A stretch of DNA of 64,000 nucleotides, from positions 30,396-94,395 of the forward strand of contig NZ_JAUXOV010000073.1 of NCBI RefSeq assembly GCF_030684215.1, written 5' to 3'. The notes beneath the pieces are model-generated. The model saw only the letters and a list, made by a program, of their open reading frames with translations. It was not told the DNA's origin and searched no databases. Shown here piece by piece: positions 43,893 to 54,851 of this stretch (position 1 is its first letter; each line of letters begins with the position of its first letter). The translations under genes were made by a program, and so were the position numbers. This DNA is from Pseudotabrizicola sp. (GTDB taxonomy: Bacteria > Pseudomonadota > Alphaproteobacteria > Rhodobacterales > Rhodobacteraceae).

Positions 43893-44932
43893 CACGCCTG
43901 TATCTGGACTGGAACGCAACAACCCCGCTGCGACCCGAGGCACGGGCCGCCATGATTGCGGCAATGGATCTGGTGGGCAATCCGTCCAGCGTTCATGCCG
44001 AAGGCCGCGCCGCCAAGTCGCTGTTGGAAAAGGCGCGCGGCCAGATTGCCGCCGCGTTGGGGGCTGATGGAGCGGATATCGTCTTTACCTCTGGCGCGAC
44101 CGAGGCCGCCGCTTTGGCCAGTGCCGGGCGTGATCTGGCCTGTTCCGAGGTAGAGCATGATGCAGTGCTTGGCTGGTGCGAACCCTTGCTGCCAGTCGAT
44201 GCGGCAGGCCGGATCGAGGCGAATGTGCCGCGCGAATCGGCGATTCAGCTGGCCAATTCCGAAACCGGCATCCTGCAAACCCTGCCAGAGGGGCTGGCGC
44301 TGTCGGACCTGACGCAAGCCTTTGGTAAGGTGCCCTTGGCCTTCAACTGGCTTGGCTGTGACATGGGGATGGTGTCTGCGCATAAACTGGGCGGGCCCAA
44401 GGGCATTGGCGCTTTGGTGTTGCGGCCCGGCATCGAGACGCAGGCGCAGCTGCGCGGAGGCGGGCAGGAAATGGGTCGCAGGGCAGGGACAGAGAACCTG
44501 ATCGGCATTGCCGGTTTTGCCGCTGCGGCCGAGGCTTCGGCGCGCGATCTGGCCAATGGTGTCTGGGACGAGGTGGCTGAAATTAGAAATATTCTAGATT
44601 CAGCATTGTCGGGCCTCGCAAACAATACTATTTCAGTCGGGAAAGGTGTGTCACGCCTGCCGAACACCTTGTGCCTTATCGCGCCAGGCTGGAAAGGCGA
44701 GACACAGGTGATGGCGATGGATCTTGCGGGCTATGCCGTTTCGGCTGGTTCTGCGTGCTCCAGCGGCAAGGTTCGGCCCAGCCGCGTGCTGCGCGCCATG
44801 GGTTTTGACGACGGGTTGGCCGCACAGGCGATCCGCATATCAATCGGCCCCGGCATTTTGCGCGACGATGTGTTGCGATTTGCCGAGGTCTGGGCGGCGG
44901 GTTATGCCAAGGCATTGGCGCGCGCAGCATGA
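43889..44932 (+). CDS. Cysteine desulfurase (IscS/NifS class)
   Basis: YLDWNATTPLRPEARAAM, SAHKLGGPKGIGALV, SAGSACSSGKVRPSRVL. Confidence 0.92.
   Translation: MTRLYLDWNATTPLRPEARAAMIAAMDLVGNPSSVHAEGRAAKSLLEKARGQIAAALGADGADIVFTSGATEAAALASAGRDLACSEVEHDAVLGWCEPLLPVDAAGRIEANVPRESAIQLANSETGILQTLPEGLALSDLTQAFGKVPLAFNWLGCDMGMVSAHKLGGPKGIGALVLRPGIETQAQLRGGGQEMGRRAGTENLIGIAGFAAAAEASARDLANGVWDEVAEIRNILDSALSGLANNTISVGKGVSRLPNTLCLIAPGWKGETQVMAMDLAGYAVSAGSACSSGKVRPSRVLRAMGFDDGLAAQAIRISIGPGILRDDVLRFAEVWAAGYAKALARAA
44576..44604. promoter_or_regulatory. 29-bp imperfect palindrome with Irr-like core inside the cysteine desulfurase CDS
   Basis: GCTGAA-at-TAGAA-ata-TTCTA-ga-TTCAGC. Confidence 0.4.
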
Positions 44933-44971
44933 ATAACTGGCCGCAAGGCACTGAGATAAAGGAAAAGTCCT

Positions 44972-46483
44972 ATGGACGTTGTTGAGACAGAAGTGCGTGA
45001 AGGTGTGGATCGCGAAACGATCGAAACCGTACAAGCCATGTCCGGCAAGTATAAACACGGTTGGGAAACCGATATCGAAATGGATTACGCTCCCAAGGGC
45101 GTGTCCGAAGATATCGTGCGGCTGATCAGTTCCAAAAACGAAGAACCGCAGTGGATGCTGGATTGGCGGCTGGCGGCCTACCGCCGTTGGGTCAAGATGG
45201 AAGAACCCCGCTGGGCGATGGTGAGCTATCCTGAAATCGACTATCAGGATCAGTATTATTACGCCAAACCCAAAAGCATGGCGGTCAAGCCTAAGTCTTT
45301 GGATGAAGTTGATCCAAAGCTGTTGGCGACCTATGCGAAACTTGGCATTCCCCTGAAAGAGCAGGCTCTTTTGGCTGGTGTTGAGGCGCCTGAGGGCGGC
45401 GAGCGTAAGGTCGCGGTGGATGCGGTGTTCGACTCTGTCTCACTTGGCACCACCTTCAAGGGAGAGCTGGCGAAGGCCGGGGTCATTTTCTGCTCAATCT
45501 CCGAGGCTGTGCGTGAGCATCCTGAACTGGTGCAGAGGTACATCGGTTCGGTTGTGCCACCGACCGACAACTTCTTTGCCACGCTGAACTCCGCTGTTTT
45601 TTCAGACGGTTCCTTTGTCTACATCCCGCCGGGCACCCGCTGCCCGATGGAGCTGTCAACCTATTTCCGCATCAATGCTGAAAACACTGGCCAGTTTGAA
45701 CGCACGCTGATCATCTGCGACAAAGGGGCCTATGTGTCCTACCTTGAGGGCTGCACCGCGCCAAAACGCGACACCCACCAGCTGCATGCGGCTGTGGTGG
45801 AAATCGTGATCATGGAAGATGCCGAGGTCAAATATTCGACCGTGCAGAACTGGTATCCGGGCGATGAAAACGGCGTAGGCGGGATCTACAACTTTGTGAC
45901 CAAGCGTGCCGATTGCCGGGGCGACCGGGCCAAGGTGATGTGGACTCAAGTTGAAACCGGGTCGGCGATCACCTGGAAATACCCGTCCTGCATCCTGCGC
46001 GGGGACGATTCCCAAGGTGAGTTCTATTCGATCGCCATCGCCAACAACGCCCAGCAAGCCGATACCGGCACCAAGATGATCCATTTGGGCAAGCGCACCA
46101 AGTCGCGCATCGTGTCCAAGGGCATCTCGGCAGGGCGCGCGCAGAATACCTATCGTGGCCTTGTGTCCATGCACCCAAAAGCGACCGACAGCCGCAACTA
46201 TACCCAGTGTGACAGCCTGCTGATCGGTGACAAATGCGGCGCGCATACGGTGCCGTATATTGAGGTCAAGAACAACTCCAGCCGGGTGGAGCATGAGGCG
46301 ACCACATCGAAGGTGGACGAAGATCAGTTGTTCTATTGCCGCTCGCGCGGGATGGATGAAGAAGAAGCGGTGGCGCTGGTCGTGAACGGGTTCTGCAAGG
46401 ATGTGCTGCAAGCCTTGCCGATGGAATTCGCCATGGAAGCGCAGGCGCTTGTGGCGATCTCTCTTGAAGGTTCTGTGGGGTAA
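44972..46483 (+). CDS. sufB: Fe-S cluster assembly protein SufB
   Basis: [52 protein letters not shown]. Confidence 0.97.
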   Translation: MDVVETEVREGVDRETIETVQAMSGKYKHGWETDIEMDYAPKGVSEDIVRLISSKNEEPQWMLDWRLAAYRRWVKMEEPRWAMVSYPEIDYQDQYYYAKPKSMAVKPKSLDEVDPKLLATYAKLGIPLKEQALLAGVEAPEGGERKVAVDAVFDSVSLGTTFKGELAKAGVIFCSISEAVREHPELVQRYIGSVVPPTDNFFATLNSAVFSDGSFVYIPPGTRCPMELSTYFRINAENTGQFERTLIICDKGAYVSYLEGCTAPKRDTHQLHAAVVEIVIMEDAEVKYSTVQNWYPGDENGVGGIYNFVTKRADCRGDRAKVMWTQVETGSAITWKYPSCILRGDDSQGEFYSIAIANNAQQADTGTKMIHLGKRTKSRIVSKGISAGRAQNTYRGLVSMHPKATDSRNYTQCDSLLIGDKCGAHTVPYIEVKNNSSRVEHEATTSKVDEDQLFYCRSRGMDEEEAVALVVNGFCKDVLQALPMEFAMEAQALVAISLEGSVG

Positions 46484-46557
46484 CGGATTTTTATCAATGG
46501 CTTGCGCGATGAACCTCATGCGATACCTCTTGGCAACTGACGCCATGGCACATTGCC

Positions 46558-47148
46558 ATGGTTAAGCTGACCGAGCGCCCTGTCGTAACCTTGCCGGATG
46601 AAGAGGCAGGGGCTCTGGATCTTGCCTTGGGCAAGGCTGACGTCGTGCTGGAATACGGCTCTGGCGGGTCAACTGTTATGGCGGCGGACATGGGCAAGAC
46701 CGTGCTTTCGGTAGAAAGCGATGCGGAATGGCTGGCTGGCATGCAAGCGTGGTTTGATCGCCACCCGCCCAAGGCTGAGGTGGTTCTGCACCACGCCGAC
46801 ATCGGTCCGACCGGTAAGTGGGGCATGCCGACGGGTCAGAAGGCGTTTCGCAAGTTCCCCGGCTACGCCCTTGATATCTGGGATCATCCCCAGTTTCGCC
46901 ACCCTGATCTTGTGCTGATTGACGGTCGGTTCCGGCCCGCGTGCCTGCTGGCCACGGCCTTTCGCATTACTCGGCCCGTGACCGTGTTGTTTGACGATTA
47001 CACCGAGCGCGAACCCTATCATGCGATCGAAGCGATGTTCCGCCCCGTAACGATTCATGGCCGCATGGCCGAATTTCACCTGAAACCAACCGCCATACCC
47101 GCCGATAAACTGGCGTGGGTCATGGCGTGGTTTTTGAAACCGCAATAG
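46558..47148 (+). CDS. Uncharacterised SAM-methyltransferase-like protein in suf operon
   Basis: VVLEYGSGGSTVMAADMGKTVLSVESDAEW Rossmann-like motif; PDLVLIDGRFRPACLLA. Confidence 0.7.
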   Translation: MVKLTERPVVTLPDEEAGALDLALGKADVVLEYGSGGSTVMAADMGKTVLSVESDAEWLAGMQAWFDRHPPKAEVVLHHADIGPTGKWGMPTGQKAFRKFPGYALDIWDHPQFRHPDLVLIDGRFRPACLLATAFRITRPVTVLFDDYTEREPYHAIEAMFRPVTIHGRMAEFHLKPTAIPADKLAWVMAWFLKPQ

Positions 47149-47188
47149 AGGGCCTTTGGGCCAGTTCCGAATACCAAGAGGCTAAAAA

Positions 47189-47943
<755 letters not shown>

Positions 47944-47944
<1 letters not shown>

Positions 47945-49230
47945 TGGCCTTGGCGCAAGCAAAATCCGACGCCCTCGCGGCGCGGCTGGATGGGCTGGCG
48001 GTTGGCGGCTCTGGCTGGTTGGGGGCTGCGCGACGCGATGCGGCCAGCCGTCTGGCCGCCATGGGCCTGCCCAACAAGCGCGATGAATACTGGCGCTACA
48101 CCGATCCGGCCAGCCTGACACAGGCCGCGCCAATGCCTGCCGCGCTGTTTGATGCGGGCGATGAGGCCCCTGCGTTTGACGGGATCGACGCGGTCAAACT
48201 GGTGTTTGTGGATGGCGTGTTTGATGCGGCGCAGTCCGACGATCCGGCCTTGGCAGGGGTTGAGATTACCCATCTCTCCAAAGCAGATGGTGTGGATATC
48301 CACTGGGCGCGTGAGGTTTACGGCGTGCTGGAAACCCGTGGCCAGACCCCGGTGCACCGGCCCTTGGCGACGCTTAACACGGCCTATGCGGCCGAGGGCT
48401 TTCTGATCCGGGCGACTGCCAAGGCGGCCAAGCCGGTGTCTTTCACCTATCTTCACCGCGCCGAGCACTCTGACGCGTTGATCCACCATTGCATCAAGCT
48501 GGAAAAGGGCGCGGAACTGACCATTTTGGAAAACGGTCCCGCTGCCGCTCGCATCACCAGCGTGATGGAGGTTGAGGTGGCCGATACGGCGCGCTTTCAC
48601 CACATCCGCGCGCAGGGTCGCGACCATGAACGCCGTGCGGCAACGCATGTGTTTTCGCGCGTTGGGGCAGGGGCTTTATTCAAGTCTTTCACCCTGACCG
48701 CAAATGGGTGCCTGACCCGGAATGAGCAGATTGTCGAATTGGTCGGCAATGACGGCGTGGCCCATGTGGCGGGGGCTGCGGTGGGGGATGGCACCTTCCA
48801 CCACGACGACACTGTGTTCATGACCCATGAAGGCCAACGTTGCGAAAGCCGACAGGTGTTCAAGAAAGTATTGATGAACGGCGCGGTTGGCGTGTTTCAA
48901 GGCAAGATATTGGTGAAGCAGGGCGCGCAAAAGACCGATGGCTATCAGATCAGCCAAAGTCTTTTGCTGGATGGTGACAGCCAGTTTCTGGCCAAGCCAG
49001 AGCTGGAAATCTACGCCGATGACGTGAAATGCAGCCATGGCAGCACTTCGGGCGCGATTGATGACACTGCCTTGTTCTACCTGCAATCGCGCGGCGTGCC
49101 AAAGCGTGTGGCGCAAAGCCTGCTGGTGCTGGCGTTTCTCGCGGAAGCCATTGGCGAGATTGAAGATGAGGCGATTGCCGAAGACATCCGCAGCCGCCTG
49201 GAAGGCTGGCTGCAACGCCATGAACACTGA
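47944..49230 (+). CDS. sufD: Fe-S cluster assembly protein SufD
   Basis: KPELEIYADDVKCSHGSTSGAIDDTALFYLQSRGV. Confidence 0.95.
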
Positions 49231-49706
49231 TGTCGATTACCACCGATATCGTTGAAAGCTGGCGGCGTCCGCGTGTTGTGGTGCGCCGTCATCTGGCGCG
49301 CGGGCGGTCTGAACCCTTTGCCTTCAGTCTGCTGGTGGTGTTTTTGGTGTTGGCCTTTGTGGCGCAGTGGCCCGGCGCATCGCGTGCGGCCTTTGCCGAT
49401 GGAAACGGCCCGGTTGCGCCGCGACTATTGGCCATAGGGCTGGCGCTGTTGGCGACAATTCCGCTGTGGTATGGTCTGGCGGCACTTAGCCGTGTGGTTG
49501 CACGGGTGTTCGGGGGCAGGGGCAGTTGGTATGGCGCGCGCATTGCGCTGTTCTGGTCGCTGGTGGCGGTAGGCCCGCTGATGCTGCTGCAAGGGTTGGT
49601 CGCTGGCATGATAGGCCCCGGTCCGGGCCTGACTGCGGTTGGGGTGGTCGCCGGGGTGGCCTTTGTGATTTTTTGGGCGGTGGCCCTGATCGAAGTGGAA
49701 CGCTGA
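49230..49706 (+). CDS. Hypothetical membrane protein in suf operon
   Basis: Start overlaps the sufD stop; several hydrophobic segments; no recognised domain. Confidence 0.75.
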   Translation: MSITTDIVESWRRPRVVVRRHLARGRSEPFAFSLLVVFLVLAFVAQWPGASRAAFADGNGPVAPRLLAIGLALLATIPLWYGLAALSRVVARVFGGRGSWYGARIALFWSLVAVGPLMLLQGLVAGMIGPGPGLTAVGVVAGVAFVIFWAVALIEVER

Positions 49707-50291
49707 ATGGATTTGTCGCTGTCAACCTTGCTGTCGCTGGCGCGCTTTACCATACAAAATCCGCGTGAAGGCGCGCGGATGGTGATGGGTGCAAACATGC
49801 CTATCGGCGCGCGCTGGGTGGCACTGGCGCTGATGGCAGTGGTCTCAGCGATTTTGGCACATCTGGCGTTTGCGCTGATGCCGCTAGAGGTGCGCCAGCA
49901 GATGGCAGGCGCCATGTCCAGCCCGGTGACAAGTGCGGTGATGCAGGGCGCGCTGATGCTGGGGGCGGTGTTCGTGATCCATTACGTCGGGCGCTGGCGT
50001 GGCGGCGTGGGCCGTTTTGAGGATGCGCTGATCCTGATGATCTGGCTACAGTTCATCTTGCTGATCCTGCAGGTCGTGCAGATCGTGACCCAAGTTCTGC
50101 TGCCTCCGCTTTCGGTGATCGTGGGCTATGCGTCGGTAGGCATATTTCTGTGGTTGCTCAGTAACTTCGTGGCCGAACTTCACGGGTTCAAATCGGTTCT
50201 GATGACCTTTTTCGGGGTGCTTCTGGCACTGCTTGCGATCGGGTTTGTTCTGGCCATTGTGTTGATACCCTTTATTGCGCCGGGGATGTGA
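49707..50291 (+). CDS. Yip1-like membrane protein in suf operon
   Basis: Polytopic 194-aa protein (FTIQNPREGARMVMG...), directly following the previous gene. Confidence 0.7.
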   Translation: MDLSLSTLLSLARFTIQNPREGARMVMGANMPIGARWVALALMAVVSAILAHLAFALMPLEVRQQMAGAMSSPVTSAVMQGALMLGAVFVIHYVGRWRGGVGRFEDALILMIWLQFILLILQVVQIVTQVLLPPLSVIVGYASVGIFLWLLSNFVAELHGFKSVLMTFFGVLLALLAIGFVLAIVLIPFIAPGM

Positions 50292-51514
50292 TGACGTTGG
50301 ATGTGCCAAAGCTGCGCGATGATTTCCCGATCCTGTCACGACAGGTGAACGGCAAGCCGCTTGTGTATCTGGACAACGGGGCAAGCGCGCAAAAACCGCG
50401 CTGTGTGATTGACGCTGTGACAACGGCCTATTCGATGGAATATGCCAATGTTCACCGTGGCTTGCACTACCTTTCCAACCTTGCGACCGATAAATATGAG
50501 GCGGTGCGCGGCATCATCGCGCGCTTCCTCAACGCAGGGTCAGAGGACGAGATTGTCTTTACCACCGGCACCACCGAGGCGATCAATCTGGTGTCCTATG
50601 CTTGGGCCGCGCCGCGGTTTGAACCCGGCGATGAGGTGGTGCTGAGTATCATGGAGCATCACGCCAATATCGTGCCGTGGCATTTCCTGCGCGAACGGCA
50701 GGGCGTGGTGCTGAAATGGGTCGATTGCGATGCCAATGGCGATCTGGACCCGCAAGCAGTGATAGATGCGATCGGACCGCGCACCAAACTGGTGGCGATC
50801 ACCCAAATGTCGAATGTGCTGGGCACTGTGGTGGATGTGGCGAGCATTTGTCACGCTGCGCGGGCGCGAGGCGTGGCGACCTTGGTTGATGGCTCGCAAT
50901 CAGCGGTTCACATGCCAATTGATGTGCAGGCGATGGGCTGTGATTTCTTTGCTATCACCGGACATAAGCTATACGGACCAAGCGGTTCCGGCGCGATCTT
51001 CATCAAGGCTGAGAGGATGGAGGAAATGCGTCCGTTCCTTGGCGGCGGCGACATGATCCGCGAGGTCGGGCGCGATACGGTCAGCTATAACGACGCACCG
51101 ATGAAGTTTGAGGCCGGCACTCCGGGCATTGTGCAGCAAATCGGGCTGGGGGTTGCGTTGTCCTATCTGATGGACATTGGCATGGACAAGATCGCCGCGC
51201 ATGAAACCCGGTTGCGCGACTATGCCCATGCGCGCTTGTCTGGCCTTAACTGGCTGAACGTACAGGGCAATTCTGCAACCAAGGGCGCGATTTTCAGCTT
51301 TACGCTAGACGGTGCAGCCCATGCGCATGACATCAGCACGATCTTGGACAAACGCGGCATCGCAGTGCGCGCGGGCACGCATTGTGCCATGCCGCTGATG
51401 GCACATATGGGTGTAGGCGCCACATGCCGCGCGTCATTCGCGATGTATAACACCGAAGCCGAAGTTGATGTGCTGATCAGCGCGCTGGAGTTCTGCCACG
51501 AAATTTTTGGCTAA
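50291..51514 (+). CDS. sufS: Cysteine desulfurase SufS
   Basis: VYLDNGASAQKPRCVIDA, HKLYGPSGSGAIF, RAGTHCAMPLM. Confidence 0.95.
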   Translation: MTLDVPKLRDDFPILSRQVNGKPLVYLDNGASAQKPRCVIDAVTTAYSMEYANVHRGLHYLSNLATDKYEAVRGIIARFLNAGSEDEIVFTTGTTEAINLVSYAWAAPRFEPGDEVVLSIMEHHANIVPWHFLRERQGVVLKWVDCDANGDLDPQAVIDAIGPRTKLVAITQMSNVLGTVVDVASICHAARARGVATLVDGSQSAVHMPIDVQAMGCDFFAITGHKLYGPSGSGAIFIKAERMEEMRPFLGGGDMIREVGRDTVSYNDAPMKFEAGTPGIVQQIGLGVALSYLMDIGMDKIAAHETRLRDYAHARLSGLNWLNVQGNSATKGAIFSFTLDGAAHAHDISTILDKRGIAVRAGTHCAMPLMAHMGVGATCRASFAMYNTEAEVDVLISALEFCHEIFG

Positions 51515-51579
51515 GCCGCAGCACTGACAAATCCTTTCCCGTTGCAGGGTCGCAGCAACGCGGCTATAGAACTCCTCAG

Positions 51580-51656
51580 GCACCCATAGCTCAGCTGGAT
51601 AGAGCGTTGCCCTCCGAAGGCAAAGGTCGCACGTTCGAATCGTGCTGGGTGCACCA
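51580..51656 (+). tRNA. tRNA-Arg (anticodon CCG)
   Basis: gcaccca...tgggtgc acceptor stem, encoded CCA, anticodon loop cctCCGaa, T-loop GTTCGAATC. Confidence 0.97.
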
Positions 51657-51861
51657 AATCCTCACATTGATGATTTAGCTAGGCAGGGGCAAGTTCTGGC
51701 CATTGCCAGTCTTTGTTCAGTAAATCCTATAATACATATTATGTAATATAAACGGTAACCACTGCACGCTTGCAACTTGAAATCCCGCACCACAGATACA
51801 CATTCATAACTTGATATATGTCTGCGCCTTGCCTATAGAGGCCGTGAAGCTGGAGAGCGCG

Positions 51862-53613
51862 ATGAAACGATATTTTCCAATCCTTGACTGGTTGGCGGTG
51901 TATAATCGCCCGACAGCGGCGGCTGACCTGATGGCGGCGGTGATTGTCACGATCATGTTGATCCCGCAATCGCTGGCCTATGCGCTATTGGCGGGTTTGC
52001 CGGCCGAGGTCGGGCTTTATGCCTCGATCGCACCTTTGCTTCTGTATGCAGTCTTTGGCACCTCGCGCACGCTGGCGGTCGGGCCTGTGGCGGTGGTCAG
52101 CCTGATGACGGCGGCGGCGGTGGGACAGATCGCGTCGCAAGGCACAGCGGAGTATCTGGGCGCTGCCATTGCAATGGCGGTGCTGTCCGGGTTGATGCTG
52201 CTGGCCATGGGGCTGCTGCGGTTGGGTTTTATTGCGAATTTTCTCAGCCATCCGGTAATATCGGGGTTTATCAGCGCCTCGGCTGTGCTGATCGCTGTGG
52301 GACAGATTCCGGGAATTTTGGGCATTTCGGCGCCGGGTCATACTCTGATTGAAGTGGTGATCGGGATTGCCAAGGGTATCGGCGGGCTGAACCCGTTCAC
52401 GTTTGCCTTGGGTGGCTTTGCGTTGGCGTTTTTGTGGTGGTCACGGTCCAGCCTCAAGGCGCTGTTGCAGCGCCGTGGCGTCCGGCCCGGCGTGGCGGCA
52501 GTGATCGTGCGGGCCGCGCCTGTGGCGGCGGTGGCATTGACCACGCTGGCGGCCTGGGGACTTGGGCTGGCCGAGCGTGGAGTGGCAGTGGTGGGCGACA
52601 TTCCGTCGGGCCTGCCGATGCCTGCGCTGCCATCTCTTGATCCGGCGTTGTGGCAGGCAATTTTGCTGCCCGCGGCACTGATCTCGCTTGTGGGATATGT
52701 GGAAACGGTGTCGGTCGCGCAGACCCTTGCAGCAAAGCGCCGCCAGCGAATCGATCCTGATCAGGAACTGATTGCGCTTGGTGCGTCGAACATTGGCGCG
52801 GGTCTTTCGGGTGGGTTTCCGGTGACGGGTGGTTTTGCACGGTCGGTGGTGAACTTTGATGCAGGCGCGCAAACGCCTGCGGCAGGAGCCTATACGGCGG
52901 TTGCGATGGCATTGGCCACGTTGTTTCTGACCCCCCTGCTCTATCATCTGCCCAAGGCGACTTTGGCGGCCACCATCATCGTGGCGGTACTGGGTCTGGT
53001 GGATAGCAGCGCAGTCAAACGCGTCTGGGCATCCAACCGCGCCGATTTTGCCGCGATGGCGGTGACGATTGTGCTGACGCTGACGGTGGGGGTTGAGGCG
53101 GGCATCGCCGCTGGGGTCGCTTTGTCGGTTTTGTTGCACCTCTACCGCACGTCACGCCCGCATGTCGCGGTGATCGGTCAGGTGCAGGGCACAGAGCATT
53201 TCCGCAATGTGTTGCGCCATAATGTGACCACGGTGCCAGAGGTGCTGGCGCTGCGCATAGACGAGGCGCTGTACTTCCCCAACGCCCGCTTTCTTGAAGA
53301 TACGCTGTTGGGTGCTGTGGCGGAAAACAAGGCCATCCGCCATGTCGTGCTGAATTGTGTGGCCGTGAATGACATCGACAGCAGCGCCGTGGAAAGCCTT
53401 GAGGCAACCAATGCACGGCTGAAGGATGCAGGCGTCACCCTGCATCTGGCCGAGGTGAAAGGCCCGGTGATGGACCGTTTGCAGCGCACGCATTTCCTGC
53501 ACGATCTGACCGGGACTGTCTATCTGACGATGTATGACGCCATGCTTGGCCTTGCGCCGCAGGCCGCGCAAGACTGTCGTGCCCTGCCCCGTTGTGAAAC
53601 GGCCAAGGGTTAA
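51862..53613 (+). CDS. SulP family inorganic anion transporter with STAS domain
   Basis: LIPQSLAYALLAGLPAEVGLYASIAPLLLYAVFGTSRTLAVGPVAV; C-terminal STAS (VLNCVAVNDIDSSAVESLE). Confidence 0.94.
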   Translation: MKRYFPILDWLAVYNRPTAAADLMAAVIVTIMLIPQSLAYALLAGLPAEVGLYASIAPLLLYAVFGTSRTLAVGPVAVVSLMTAAAVGQIASQGTAEYLGAAIAMAVLSGLMLLAMGLLRLGFIANFLSHPVISGFISASAVLIAVGQIPGILGISAPGHTLIEVVIGIAKGIGGLNPFTFALGGFALAFLWWSRSSLKALLQRRGVRPGVAAVIVRAAPVAAVALTTLAAWGLGLAERGVAVVGDIPSGLPMPALPSLDPALWQAILLPAALISLVGYVETVSVAQTLAAKRRQRIDPDQELIALGASNIGAGLSGGFPVTGGFARSVVNFDAGAQTPAAGAYTAVAMALATLFLTPLLYHLPKATLAATIIVAVLGLVDSSAVKRVWASNRADFAAMAVTIVLTLTVGVEAGIAAGVALSVLLHLYRTSRPHVAVIGQVQGTEHFRNVLRHNVTTVPEVLALRIDEALYFPNARFLEDTLLGAVAENKAIRHVVLNCVAVNDIDSSAVESLEATNARLKDAGVTLHLAEVKGPVMDRLQRTHFLHDLTGTVYLTMYDAMLGLAPQAAQDCRALPRCETAKG

Positions 53614-54770
53614 ACCACGGCCAATTCGCGAAAGGCGCGGCCCTCAATCATGCGTGCGGCGGACAGGTCGCTCAGATCAATCGTCTGCCACCCCCCGGTC
53701 AGGATTTGTTCGGCAATGCCACGCCCGACAGCGGGTGATTGCTGCAAGCCATGTCCGGAAAAGCCGTTGCACAAAAGCAGGTTCGGAACCTCCGGGTGCG
53801 GGCCAAGAATAGCGTTCTGGTCCAATGTGTTATAGGCATAATGCCCAACCCAGTGCCGCACTACTTTAACCGCATCAAACACCGGTGCGCGGGCGTAAAG
53901 CTGTTCCCAGATCACCTGTTCAAACAGATCAAGATCGGGCTCAAAGTCATTCGGATCACAGGCACAATCGTCTTGCGGCACGGTGGCGGTGATCCAGTGG
54001 TTCTGTTCGGGGCGCAGATAGAACCCGGCATCGACCAGCAAAGGCGCGTCGGGGTGGCGGGCGTTGGGGGCGTCGATGACAAAGACCGTGCGCTTGCGCG
54101 GCTCGACGGCAAGGGTCAGCCCCGCCATCTGGCACACTTCGGACGCGCGGGTGCCTGCGGCATTGACGGCAAAGCGGCAGGCCACCTCGCCCGCGTGCTC
54201 CAGAACCACGCCCGCCACCTGCCCGCTCACCATGCGCAGCCCCGTCACCCGGTCGTTGACAAAGCGTGCGCCTTGCGCCTTGGCCATGGTGCGGAACCCC
54301 GACAACAGGCCCATGTTGTCAAACCAGCCCTCACCCGTCGCACCAAAGCTGCCCGCGCTCAGATCACCCACCTCCAGCCATGGGAACCGTGCCTTGATCT
54401 GCCCCGGCGTCAATACCTCGGTTGCCGCGCCATGCGCGCGCTGCATTGCAGCTACATCGCGCAACGTCGCGGCCCCTTCGGGGGTTTGCGCCAGAAACAG
54501 ATAGCCCTGTTCCTTCAGCCCCAGATCCAGACCCATCCGCGCCTTGAAATCGCGGATAAACTCGATGCCAAAGCGCGAGATTTCGACATTGACTGCGGTG
54601 GTGAACTGCTGACGGATGGACGCCACCGACAGCGCGGTCGACGCGCGGGCGAATGTCGTATCCTGCTCGACCACCAGCACATCCAGCCCCGGTTGCATCA
54701 CCGTCAGCCAATAGGCCACCGACGCCCCCATCACCGCCCCACCGATGACAACCACATCCGCCTGCATCAC
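53610..54770 (-). CDS. FAD-dependent oxidoreductase (DAO family)
   Basis: ADVVVIGGAVMGASVAYWL Rossmann motif; LLCNGFSGHGLQQSPAVGR. Confidence 0.88.
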   Translation of the reverse strand: MMQADVVVIGGAVMGASVAYWLTVMQPGLDVLVVEQDTTFARASTALSVASIRQQFTTAVNVEISRFGIEFIRDFKARMGLDLGLKEQGYLFLAQTPEGAATLRDVAAMQRAHGAATEVLTPGQIKARFPWLEVGDLSAGSFGATGEGWFDNMGLLSGFRTMAKAQGARFVNDRVTGLRMVSGQVAGVVLEHAGEVACRFAVNAAGTRASEVCQMAGLTLAVEPRKRTVFVIDAPNARHPDAPLLVDAGFYLRPEQNHWITATVPQDDCACDPNDFEPDLDLFEQVIWEQLYARAPVFDAVKVVRHWVGHYAYNTLDQNAILGPHPEVPNLLLCNGFSGHGLQQSPAVGRGIAEQILTGGWQTIDLSDLSAARMIEGRAFRELAVV

Positions 54771-54851
54771 TTGCCCTTTTCAGAATCACGGAAGTTTGAC
54801 CGAAAGCCTATCCGAGGTTAAAACAACAGTCAGGGATGAGAACAAGGCACC

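Noticed and set aside
51580-51656. tRNA-Arg as attachment site of an integrated island
   Set aside because: No integrase gene and no duplicated tRNA 3' end seen in the window.
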